A stretch of DNA of 6,708 nt from Deltaproteobacteria bacterium (GTDB lineage Bacteria > Desulfobacterota_B > Binatia > UBA9968). The notes under the pieces are model-generated. The model ran no database searches and was not told the DNA's origin. It was given only the letters and a program-made list of their open reading frames with translations. The first letter of the stretch is position 1; every line of letters starts with the position of its first letter. The stretch is taken from positions 1 through 6,708 of the forward strand of contig JACZQL010000070.1 in assembly GCA_022545745.1 (NCBI GenBank), read 5' to 3'. Positions 1-5,986 of the stretch are shown here, one piece after another. Made by a program: the position numbers and the translations under genes.

Positions 1-20
1 TGGTTCATCCTGATCCTAGT

Positions 21-50
21 TTGACACAGTAGCTTACCATCAGATACGCT
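21..50 (+). promoter_or_regulatory. Possible sigma70-type promoter upstream of the UbiD gene
   Basis: A perfect -35 hexamer TTGACA lies at 21-26. The candidate -10 regions 16-18 bases downstream (GATACG at 43-48 or TACGCT at 45-50) match TATAAT at only three of six positions. It faces the UbiD-family gene, but the start codon is about 135 bases further on, which would mean a long leader. The -35 match is seen directly; promoter activity is inference and weak. Confidence 0.22.
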
Positions 51-170
51 TAGGCCTGAAATTTAAGGGCAGTGACGTGTTGTCTTTTTTGATAGTCATT
101 TTATCTACTTCCTGGCCAGGTGCCAATCCGGTGTGGGTCAGGAACTATCCCCAACCACTTATTCAAAATA

Positions 171-176
171 AAGGAG
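171..176 (+). promoter_or_regulatory. Ribosome binding site deciding the GTG start at 186
   Basis: AAGGAG at 171-176 sits nine bases before the GTG at 186-188. An in-frame TAG at 183-185 directly precedes that GTG, so translation of this frame cannot begin further upstream. The ATG at 179-181 is in another frame and too close to the Shine-Dalgarno. Confidence 0.7.
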
Positions 177-185
177 CGATGGTAG

Positions 186-710
186 GTGCAGGACCTCAGA
201 AGTTACCTAGACCTTGTCAAACGTAAAAAGCCGGACGACCTCTTGGTTGTCGCTAACGAGCTGGACCCGGCCTACGAGATAACAGCGCTTGTAGTGAAGC
301 TCGAGCAGGAGGCCAGACAGCGGCCGGTCCTCCTCTGCGAGAACGTGAAAGGAAGCAAGTATCCCGTTCTGACCAACCTGCACGCGAGCCGCTCCCGTAT
401 TGCCCTGGCTATGAATTGCTCCCCGGGGGATGTACAGAGAACCTACCTTCGGGCCATGGAAAAGCCCATACCGCCCAAGATAGTTTCCAAGGGTCCGGTA
501 AAGGAAGTGGTCCTGAAGGGCGAGCAGGTGAACCTCTACGATTTCCCCCAAATCCTCCACCACGAAAGAGATGCCGGTCCCTACATCACCGCGGCAATCT
601 CTTTTGCCAAGGACCCGACGGCCGAGACCTGGAACTGCGCCTACAACCGGCTTATGATCAAGGGTCGGAACACGACTTCCATTCACCTTACCTCGTCGAA
701 ACACCTTTGA
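186..710 (+). CDS. UbiD-family decarboxylase, N-terminal part ending at the in-frame TGA
   Basis: If the TGA at 708-710 terminates, translation from GTG 186 gives 174 residues. These cover the N-terminal alpha/beta domain and the first part of the prenylated-FMN binding barrel, including metal ligands N150 and H173 and the cofactor-contacting R155 (motif WNCAYNRLMI). It lacks the catalytic glutamates and the third metal ligand, so alone it should be non-catalytic. It has a good Shine-Dalgarno and its codon use resembles that of the following half. This entry describes the fragment as literally encoded; the interrupted full-length gene is the better biological reading. Confidence 0.55.
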   Translation: MQDLRSYLDLVKRKKPDDLLVVANELDPAYEITALVVKLEQEARQRPVLLCENVKGSKYPVLTNLHASRSRIALAMNCSPGDVQRTYLRAMEKPIPPKIVSKGPVKEVVLKGEQVNLYDFPQILHHERDAGPYITAAISFAKDPTAETWNCAYNRLMIKGRNTTSIHLTSSKHL

Positions 711-733
711 GAATTTTACCAGATTGCCGAGTC

Positions 734-750
734 GCTGGGGGAACCCCTGC
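734..750 (+). other. Hairpin 23 bases after the in-frame TGA (weak SECIS-like candidate)
   Basis: GCTGGGG (734-740) can pair with CCCCTGC (744-750) around a GAA loop, giving six pairs and one T-T mismatch. The loop begins with G and starts about 30 bases after the TGA, which falls in the loose range I recall for bacterial selenocysteine insertion elements. A three-base loop in GC-rich coding DNA arises easily by chance, so this is recorded as structure only. Confidence 0.2.
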
Positions 751-836
751 AGGTTGCCTTTGCAGTCGGAGTTCACCCGGCCATTGCGTTAGGGGCCCTT
801 GCGATTGGCTCCATTGATGAGGACGAGCGGGGCATT

Positions 837-1571
837 ATGGGAGGATTGTTGGGCGAGCCTCTCGAGCTGGTGAAGTGTGAAACCTCGGATCTGCTGGTCC
901 CTGCTCATGCCGAGCTAGTCATCGAGGCCGAGGTCCTCCCTAAGGAACGTACCACCGAAGGCCCCTTCGGCGAATTCACCGGTTACAGTCTGGGGGCGCG
1001 TCAGCGTGAGGTGATGAAGGTAAAGGCCATTACTCACAGGACCGGTGCCTTCTTTCAAGACATCTCTGTTGCCCATCTGGATCACTTGCTTCTTTCCACG
1101 ATTCCTATGGAAGCCAACATTTACCGCGCGGTGCGGGCAATGGTGCCTTCGGTAAAGGCGGTGAGGCTGCCTGCTCCCTTCACCTGCTATGTATCCATAG
1201 ATCAACGAGTCCCCGGCCAGTCCAAGAACGTTATCCTTGCGGTCCTCGGTGCGGATCTCTATATGAAGCGGGTAGTCGTAGTAGATCACGACGTGGATAT
1301 ATTCAATGATCGAGAAGTGACCTGGGCAATCGGCACTCGCTGCCAGCCTGACCGGGATATTACCATTATCTCTAATATCCGTGGGTCTGACCTTGATCCC
1401 TCAGCTCCGGAGGACGGTTACATGGCCAAATGGGGAGTGGATGCCACGGCCAAACCGTCTCTTGCTACCTATACCCCTCGGAACCGTGTTCCCAAGGACG
1501 TATTCGGACGCCTGGACCTGAAAGACTTCGTTCCCAGTTCCTGGCTGACACAAAAGGGTGGGAAGCGTTAA
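837..1571 (+). CDS. UbiD-family decarboxylase, C-terminal part after the TGA
   Basis: This is the continuation of the same frame. The first ATG after the TGA is at 837, but the frame is open and homologous-looking from 711, with a typical UbiD stretch (AVGVHPAIALGALAIG) encoded before that ATG. A restart at 837 would cut into the domain and has no convincing Shine-Dalgarno, so an independent protein is unlikely. The part holds the third metal ligand (KCETSD), the catalytic EGPFGE motif, the DVDIFND segment typical of the family, and a C-terminal tail with GVDATAKP. It ends at TAA inside a palindrome. It is best read as the second half of one interrupted gene. Confidence 0.55.
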   Translation: MGGLLGEPLELVKCETSDLLVPAHAELVIEAEVLPKERTTEGPFGEFTGYSLGARQREVMKVKAITHRTGAFFQDISVAHLDHLLLSTIPMEANIYRAVRAMVPSVKAVRLPAPFTCYVSIDQRVPGQSKNVILAVLGADLYMKRVVVVDHDVDIFNDREVTWAIGTRCQPDRDITIISNIRGSDLDPSAPEDGYMAKWGVDATAKPSLATYTPRNRVPKDVFGRLDLKDFVPSSWLTQKGGKR

Positions 1572-1580
1572 CGCTTTCCC
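1560..1580. repeat. Palindrome spanning the UbiD stop codon
   Basis: AAGCGTTAACGCTT is a perfect 14-bp palindrome at 1563-1576. It is flanked by GGG (1560-1562) and, after one extra T, CCC (1578-1580). The TAA stop (1569-1571) sits at its centre. In RNA it could form a stem of about seven pairs with a GTTAAC loop. No T-run follows, so it does not look like a standard intrinsic terminator; it could be a processing or stabilising hairpin, or an operator for the downstream gene. Confidence 0.35.
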
Positions 1581-1751
1581 ATCGCCGTCGGCTGGCGCAA
1601 GAACTGCCGAAGAAATTCCCTTCTGAAATCGTCTCAGGGTCGGGCAGGATCGTTTCTCCTGCGGAGTTTGAGGTCATGCGCTAGTGAGGCACGGGGGAAA
1701 GCTAAGGGCAGTCTCCGGTGGTCTCGGATTTCCGGTAGGAGAGGAGCAAAG
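1572..1751 (+). other. Gap between the UbiD-family and acyl-CoA synthetase genes
   Basis: This 180-bp stretch contains no gene with a supported start. The +2 frame stays open across 1572-1684 and reads like protein (LAQELPKKFPSEIVSGSGR), but it has no start codon or Shine-Dalgarno of its own and only continues a frame that shadows the end of the UbiD gene. It may be a decayed coding remnant. The right end holds the Shine-Dalgarno of the next gene. Confidence 0.35.
1737..1746 (+). promoter_or_regulatory. Strong Shine-Dalgarno setting a TTG start at 1752
   Basis: AGGAGAGGAG at 1737-1746 precedes TTG at 1752 by five bases. In the resulting protein, sequence typical of the CoA-binding domain begins within a dozen residues. 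The upstream in-frame ATG at 1668 would add 28 low-complexity basic residues and has no comparable site, so TTG 1752 is preferred. Confidence 0.7.
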
Positions 1752-3890
1752 TTGGATAAATCGTTGGACCTTAAGACCTTATTTCACCCCCGTTCGGTGG
1801 CGTTGATCGGCGCATCCTCAGAGCAAACCAAGCTTAGCGGTAGACCCCTTCGCTTTTTCCGGGAGTTTGGTTATGCAGGCACCCTCTATCCCGTCAATCC
1901 GAAATACCAGGAGATTTCGGGGGTGCCCTGTTTCGCAAATCTAGCCGACATCCCTGGTGAAGTGGATTTGGCGGTGATCACCCTGCCTGCTTCTGCCGTT
2001 CCCGGGGCCCTGGTGGAGTGTGGGGTCAAAGGGGTGAAGGCGGCGGCCATCATCAGCTCTGGATTTGCGGAAGTGGGTGGTGAAGGAGTTCGCCTGCAGG
2101 AGGAGTTGAAGCGTGTTGCATCCGAGTATGGGATCGCCGTCTGTGGTCCCAATTGCTCCGGATTCGTCTACTTTCCAGAGCAGGTGACGGCATCTTTTAG
2201 CGTGGGGCTCGACGGTGGATTTCCGGAGGCGGGTCCGGCAGCCCTCGTGAGCCAGAGCGGTGCGCTGAGTTCCTATATCCTGGGAGCGGCGCAGGAGCGG
2301 GACTTGGGGTTTCGTTACTGGATCACCACCGGCAACGAGTGCGTGCTGACCTTCACTGATTACCTGCAATACGTCTTAGAGGACCCGGAGGTCGGCCTTG
2401 TTCTGGGATACCTGGAGGATGCCCGCGACGGGCAGGCTTTCCGGGCCGCCGCTCGCAGGGCTTTGATTCTGGACAAGCCGCTCATCGTCATGAAAGTGGG
2501 TCGCTCCGAAGCGGGCGCCAAGGCCAGCGTTTCTCATACGGGATCGTTAGCGGGCGCGGATGAGGTCTATCAGGCTGTTTTCTCTCAGAACGGGGTGCTG
2601 CGTGCTGAGAGCCTGGATGAACTCTTCGACCTGGCCATCCTCGCTCAGGCTTCCCGGAGGCCTCGCGGCAAGCGCGTACAGGTCCTCTCGATCTCGGGAG
2701 CCGCGGGTATCCTGATGGCGGATGTGGGAAGCGAAATGGGCCTGGAGTTCTCGGACCTCTCCCCGGCTACCAAGGATGCGCTAAAAAAGATCATGCCCCC
2801 ATTCGCCTCCATCGCTAATCCTATGGACGTCACGGCGGAGGCTGTAGCCAGGCCGGACCTTCTGAGACAGGCCGCCGAGGTGATGATTAAGGATCCGAAC
2901 GTGGACAATCTCGTGATTTTCTTTGGGATCGTGCCAGGGGCCCACGAGAAACTTGCCACCGATATAGCCCAAGTGGCCCGGAGCAGCGACAAACTCGTCG
3001 TGGTTGTCTGGTTTCCCCTGCCCCTTCCAGATATCTGGAAGAGCCTGGCCCGAGCCGGTGTCCCAGTGTTTCCCGAGCCGGCGCGGGGAATGCGGGCGCT
3101 GGGCAAGATGGCTCAGTACGTGGCGTGCCGGGAGAGGGCTCTTTCCCGGCAGCCCGCTCCGACCGGAAAAGTACCCCATCTCGGGTCTGAGTTCGAGAAG
3201 ATACTGGCTCAGGCAAAGAATCAGGGACGCAACACCTTGAGCGAAGTGGAGGCAAAGTGCCTGTTGAAGGCTTGGGGACTTGCGGTGCCCCGCGGGGGTC
3301 TAGCCCGGAACGCTGTGGAGGCTCGATCCATGGCCAGCGGCATTGGCGGCCCCGTAGCCCTGAAGGCCTCCTCCCCGGACCTGCTCCACAAGACGGAGGC
3401 CGGGGTGATCCGATTGCGCCTTGACAGCCCAGAGGAAGTGGAGAGGGCGTTTGGGGAGATTCTGGAGAAGGCCAGGAAGTGGAATCCGGAGGCGCGGTTG
3501 GATGGGGTCCTGGTGGAGGAGATGATTGGCGGAGAGACGAGAGAGGTCATCGTGGGGGTGCGACAGGACCTGCGCTTTGGGGCTGTTGTGACTTTCGGAC
3601 TCGGAGGAATTCTCGTGGAGGCCATCAGAGACTTTGCGGTCTGTCCGGCTCCACTGACATTGGACGAGGCCCGGGAGATGATCCGGAGGATTCGCGGGTA
3701 CCGCATCCTGACGGCTTTCCGGGGCCGCCCGGCTGCCGACCTGGAGGCACTGGCACAAGTCCTGTGCCAGGTTGGGCAACTCGCCTGCCAGTGGCAGGAA
3801 CGAATAGCTGAATTGGAGATCAATCCTCTCTTCGTGTTGCCGGCGGGCTCGGGCGTGATCGTGGGCGACGCTCTGGCTGTCTTACGGTAG
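1752..3890 (+). CDS. ADP-forming acetate/acyl-CoA synthetase, fused alpha-beta type
   Basis: From TTG 1752 the product is 712 residues, the usual size of single-chain NDP-forming acyl-CoA synthetases. These catalyse acyl-CoA + ADP + Pi = acid + CoA + ATP in the cytoplasm and can conserve energy or activate acids. Domain order: CoA-binding Rossmann domain (about 10-140, FHPRSVALIGAS, GPNCSG at 132-137); a succinyl-CoA-ligase-like domain (about 155-300, SQSGAL at 167-172) with the likely phosphorylated His262 in SVSHTGSLAGADE; a second ligase-like domain (about 305-460); a linker; and an ATP-grasp domain (about 496-712). The last carries the second conserved His546 in DLLHKTEAG, a glycine loop FGLGGILVE and metal-site motif ELEINPL. 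Nothing is missing, so it looks functional. It lies 180 bases after the UbiD-family gene on the same strand, suggesting aromatic or unsaturated acid metabolism, but the acyl substrate cannot be read from sequence. An alternative ATG at 1668 would give 740 residues. Confidence 0.93.
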   Translation: MDKSLDLKTLFHPRSVALIGASSEQTKLSGRPLRFFREFGYAGTLYPVNPKYQEISGVPCFANLADIPGEVDLAVITLPASAVPGALVECGVKGVKAAAIISSGFAEVGGEGVRLQEELKRVASEYGIAVCGPNCSGFVYFPEQVTASFSVGLDGGFPEAGPAALVSQSGALSSYILGAAQERDLGFRYWITTGNECVLTFTDYLQYVLEDPEVGLVLGYLEDARDGQAFRAAARRALILDKPLIVMKVGRSEAGAKASVSHTGSLAGADEVYQAVFSQNGVLRAESLDELFDLAILAQASRRPRGKRVQVLSISGAAGILMADVGSEMGLEFSDLSPATKDALKKIMPPFASIANPMDVTAEAVARPDLLRQAAEVMIKDPNVDNLVIFFGIVPGAHEKLATDIAQVARSSDKLVVVVWFPLPLPDIWKSLARAGVPVFPEPARGMRALGKMAQYVACRERALSRQPAPTGKVPHLGSEFEKILAQAKNQGRNTLSEVEAKCLLKAWGLAVPRGGLARNAVEARSMASGIGGPVALKASSPDLLHKTEAGVIRLRLDSPEEVERAFGEILEKARKWNPEARLDGVLVEEMIGGETREVIVGVRQDLRFGAVVTFGLGGILVEAIRDFAVCPAPLTLDEAREMIRRIRGYRILTAFRGRPAADLEALAQVLCQVGQLACQWQERIAELEINPLFVLPAGSGVIVGDALAVLR

Positions 3891-3909
3891 GCATTTTTTA
3901 TTAACAGCG

Positions 3910-4104
3910 GTGGTTGCATCCCCAGATCCTGACCTGGGAGAGGAGGTAGCAGCCTTCGTAGCCCTCAAGCAAGGGGCAAAGGCTACTGGCGAGGAGATCA
4001 TCTCCTATTGCCAGGAGCGCCTGGCCGCCTTCAAATACCCTCGACACGTGGCGTTCCTAGAACGGCTCCCCAGGGGAGCAACGGGAAAGGTCCTCAAATC
4101 ATAA
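3910..4104 (+). pseudogene. AMP-forming acyl-CoA ligase, C-terminal fragment only
   Basis: The frame encodes 64 residues that match the C-terminal lobe of the AMP-binding (ANL) acyl-CoA ligase family. It has the hinge-proximal VVASPDPDLGEEVAAFV segment, the FKYPRHVAFLERLPR run and the terminal TGK motif. The catalytic lysine (residue 60 from the GTG at 3910) adenylates the carboxylate in whole enzymes. The large N-terminal domain (normally about 400 residues, with the P-loop-like and adenylate-binding motifs) is absent. Homology appears to begin just after the preceding gene's TAG (3888-3890), and the frame upstream runs into a stop at 3856-3858. No Shine-Dalgarno precedes the GTG. The tail stops at GKVLKS, a few residues short of the common ending. 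This looks like a deletion remnant or a recombination or assembly junction, not a working enzyme. Confidence 0.75.
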
Positions 4105-4163
4105 CTCATGAAGGAACGGCACTGAGTATTGTGTGGAAGTGGACAGAGATGGAGGGATATACC

Positions 4164-4180
4164 AGCCCTCGGTTAGGGCT
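4164..4180 (-). terminator. Hairpin just past the end of the pilus operon
   Basis: AGCCCT (4164-4169) and AGGGCT (4175-4180) form a perfect six-pair stem with a five-base loop, seven bases beyond the TAG of the leftward 403-aa gene and about 60 bases beyond the rightward ligase fragment. It lies between convergent genes, the right place for a terminator. Neither strand shows a T-run after the stem, so it would be an atypical or Rho-assisted one. Confidence 0.3.
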
Positions 4181-4186
4181 ATCGAC

Positions 4187-5398
4187 CTACTCTATATTCA
4201 ACGAGGCTCTTTTCATTGACGAAGGAGAAGGGCTGACTTTGAGAAAGTCCAGTGTATCAGGATCATATACTACCGCAATTCCCCCACTACAGTTATTAGA
4301 TTCCAGGTAAAGTCCGTTCCCTGCAAAAATCGCCCCGTTGATATACTGGACCTCGTTATTTTTTTTCTTCTGCTCGATCTCAACAAAATCAGGTGTATAG
4401 ACGACTCCTGAAATGTTGGCCTCGTGATGAATATCCACAATGCCCCCGGAATACATCAGGGCAGGCATGTCCTCGTATGGTCCAAATGACTCATAGCCAG
4501 AAAGGGTTTTGCCCCTCGGGTTTTTCGAGCCGCTGTTAAAGGTGGCAACGTCATTCCAGCCGCTTGTATATCCACTGGGCCACGGGAATGGATCGGAGGT
4601 GTTTGTCCTTGACGCTGCGGCGCTGGTCCAGTTATCGAAGTCAGCGGGACTCAGGATTGCCGTATGGGTCGTCGGACTTATGACAGGGTTTACATTGATC
4701 GGCACTTTGACAAACATCTTGTAGTTAGATGCGCCGTTGATCAGATTTATAACCAGCGTCCCTTTAATATTCACGCTACCGGTTTCCAGTTTTTTTGTCC
4801 CTTCGGTGGCGTCGAGTGTGACATAGACGATCCCATACATCTGCTCATTATTTTCCACTTTCGTCTCGAACTCGCTCCAAGTAAGGGTATTGCTTGTCGC
4901 TATAGCCGCCGCCTTGTAACGCCCAAAATCAAAAAGCTGGCCGGATGGATTGTCAAAATAGGTTAGGGGATCAACGCCCCCAGAGTAATCAGGGTGTTTC
5001 AGATTAGTAAAGGTCTGTTTGCTAGTGTCAAACTCAGTTGAGGTCTCCGACAACTGCCCATCACTGCCAGGTACGTTTGTGATAGTGGTAATACCGGAGT
5101 CTGCTTTTAAACCCACATGAATGTTTTTCTTGGCGTTCAATCCGGAGATGAGGTCGGTGTTCGACCAGATTGTCCCTGACTGAGGAACTGACGATCTGGA
5201 GGCATCCAGTGTAATCTTGCCGTCCTTACTGCACTGGGTATTTATGGGCTCGACGTACTCCGGGTCATAGTGATCGGCAAACACCTGGGATGATCCCAAC
5301 CAGTGGAAGGGTATGCTGCTAAAGGCGCCGTCAAGTACAATTAGAAAAAAAAGGAAAGCCGGTGCCCCGTGTAATATCCTGCTTATAATTTTTCGCAT
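4187..5398 (-). CDS. Secreted protein of a type IV pilus minor-pilin operon, function unknown
   Basis: The gene encodes 403 residues. An N-terminal signal peptide (basic MRKIISR, hydrophobic stretch about 12-30, likely cleavage after VFA at 41) indicates export. The mature part is rich in Gly, Ser, Thr, Asn and Asp with short alternating hydrophobic strands, suggesting a beta-rich, possibly beta-helical fold. The stretch around 312-370 (YSGGIVDI, SGVVYTPDFVEI, INGAIFAGNGLYL) resembles the repeated 'show, store, display' strands of PilX-associated and bactofilin-like proteins; that resemblance is from memory and weak. There are exactly two cysteines, C56 and C370 near the two ends of the mature chain, so an end-to-end disulfide is possible. 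It starts 29 bases after pilX with a modest AAGGCGG site. It occupies the slot often taken by the much larger PilY1 tip protein but shows no PilY1 features, so a pilus-tip or adhesin-like role is only an inference. Three homopolymer tracts lie in the gene. Confidence 0.8.
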   Translation of the reverse strand: MRKIISRILHGAPAFLFFLIVLDGAFSSIPFHWLGSSQVFADHYDPEYVEPINTQCSKDGKITLDASRSSVPQSGTIWSNTDLISGLNAKKNIHVGLKADSGITTITNVPGSDGQLSETSTEFDTSKQTFTNLKHPDYSGGVDPLTYFDNPSGQLFDFGRYKAAAIATSNTLTWSEFETKVENNEQMYGIVYVTLDATEGTKKLETGSVNIKGTLVINLINGASNYKMFVKVPINVNPVISPTTHTAILSPADFDNWTSAAASRTNTSDPFPWPSGYTSGWNDVATFNSGSKNPRGKTLSGYESFGPYEDMPALMYSGGIVDIHHEANISGVVYTPDFVEIEQKKKNNEVQYINGAIFAGNGLYLESNNCSGGIAVVYDPDTLDFLKVSPSPSSMKRASLNIE

Positions 5399-5427
5399 TT
5401 GATTCCGCCTTATTAGGTTATGGTTCT

Positions 5428-5970
5428 TTATGTGGCATTGTTAAGAGCGCCAAAGCTGATATTCACTCCAGAGGTAGTAATAGTAAGGGTGACCTCTTTC
5501 TGAGTGATTGTCCCGGCTGGATTTCCACGTGAGTGAATAAAGACTCGGGTAGGGGCCTTTGACGCATCCACCCATATAAGCGCCCGTGTATTTCCACTGT
5601 TCACCGTGAGCCGATTGGCATCGGAGCCAATATCGGTTTTGTCGATAAAGGCCTGTACGAAATCAATCGTCCCGTTGCCATCAAGGTCGTTAATTGCGTT
5701 TGGCAGATCAAGACCATTTACTATTCCATCCCCGTTTGTATCCCCCTGTTCGAAGGCGTGGTACACCGACTCTACCCCGGACTCAGCAGCGTGGAGTGCC
5801 TGAACGGCGCTTTGATAATTGCCACTCACCTGAATTTCTGTGCTGGCCATTTTGAGGGTCGTACCTCCCAGTAGTAGGAGGATGGCCATTGTCCCAATGA
5901 CGACCGCCAGTGCTATGCCTTTCTCATTTTGAACAGGATAAATGGGACTTTTTCTGAGACTATTTCTCAT
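5428..5970 (-). CDS. pilX: PilX-like type IV pilus minor pilin with dockerin-like calcium loops
   Basis: The product is 180 residues from ATG at 5968-5970. The open frame extends upstream to 6078, but that part overlaps the end of pilW and would put about 54 residues before the processing site; the chosen start begins 16 bases after the pilW stop. The leader ends NEKG, followed by a hydrophobic helix (IALAVVIGTMAILLLLGG, about 19-36), and then the PilX hallmark region ending in HAAESGVE (60-67). As in PilX/GspK-like pilins, the usual Glu at position +5 is missing. Residues 77-88 (GDTNGDGIVNGLDL) and 95-106 (DLDGNGTID) form two EF-hand-type loops with the spacing of a dockerin pair, probably binding calcium. 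PilX is processed by the prepilin peptidase and helps assemble the initiating complex at the pilus tip. The Shine-Dalgarno is weak (GGGA), so translation may be coupled to pilW. Confidence 0.85.
   Translation of the reverse strand: MRNSLRKSPIYPVQNEKGIALAVVIGTMAILLLLGGTTLKMASTEIQVSGNYQSAVQALHAAESGVESVYHAFEQGDTNGDGIVNGLDLPNAINDLDGNGTIDFVQAFIDKTDIGSDANRLTVNSGNTRALIWVDASKAPTRVFIHSRGNPAGTITQKEVTLTITTSGVNISFGALNNAT
5653..5742 (-). other. Paired EF-hand/dockerin-like loops within PilX
   Basis: The two loops read D-x-N-x-D-G-x-V-N (from residue 77) and D-x-D-x-N-G-x-I-D (from residue 95), starting 18 residues apart. Both follow the calcium-loop pattern of oxygen-bearing residues at positions 1, 3, 5 and 9 with glycine at 6. 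Calcium binding is inferred from the pattern. Confidence 0.6.
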
Positions 5971-5986
5971 CGTTCGTTTGTCCCGT

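Larger units (their letters stand above)
1..185. other. Leader/intergenic stretch before the UbiD gene
   Basis: No coding frame of credible length is visible here on either strand. It contains the candidate TTGACA box at 21-26, a T6 run near 85-90 and a perfect 10-bp palindrome CCTGGCCAGG at 111-120, which could be an operator half-site or chance. No tRNA, riboswitch or terminator could be recognised. Confidence 0.4.
186..1571 (+). pseudogene. UbiD-family prenylated-FMN-dependent decarboxylase, interrupted by in-frame TGA
   Basis: Read through one TGA (codon 175), this frame gives a 461-residue protein of normal UbiD-family length. Such enzymes reversibly (de)carboxylate aromatic or alpha,beta-unsaturated acids in the cytoplasm using prenylated FMN made by a UbiX partner; no ubiX is visible here. 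The family's key residues, by recalled correspondence to fungal Fdc1, are all present. Metal ligands are N150, H173 and E232 (in VKCETSDL). The catalytic set is R155, E258 and E263, the last two in TEGPFGE. The spacings N-5-R and R-18-H match Fdc1. The reading frame is the same on both sides of the TGA, so this is a nonsense change, a base error or recoding, not an indel. The TGA lies two codons after ligand H173, so a terminated product cannot be active. Substrate is unknown. An acyl-CoA synthetase follows on the same strand. Family assignment is firm; pseudogene status is not. Confidence 0.85.

Noticed and set aside
207..776. Leftward open frame of 189 codons opposite the UbiD N-terminal half
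   Set aside because: It lies antisense to conserved UbiD sequence, has no recognisable domain, and its length reflects GC-rich codon structure.
416..817. + strand alternative frame spanning the in-frame TGA of the UbiD gene
   Set aside because: It might suggest a frameshift around the TGA, but its residues do not resemble UbiD; the original frame resumes homology directly after the TGA.
1668..1751. Upstream ATG giving the CoA synthetase 28 more residues
   Set aside because: The added residues are basic low-complexity and no Shine-Dalgarno precedes them, while AGGAGAGGAG is ideally placed for TTG 1752.
3891..3900. T6 run after the CoA synthetase stop as an intrinsic terminator
   Set aside because: No stable GC-rich stem precedes it; only a weak pairing with wobble pairs can be drawn over the end of the gene.
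3221..3919. Long leftward open frame of 232 codons opposite the CoA synthetase
   Set aside because: Its translation is Arg/Ser/Pro-rich low-complexity typical of an antisense shadow in GC-rich DNA; the opposite strand encodes a well-recognised ATP-grasp domain.
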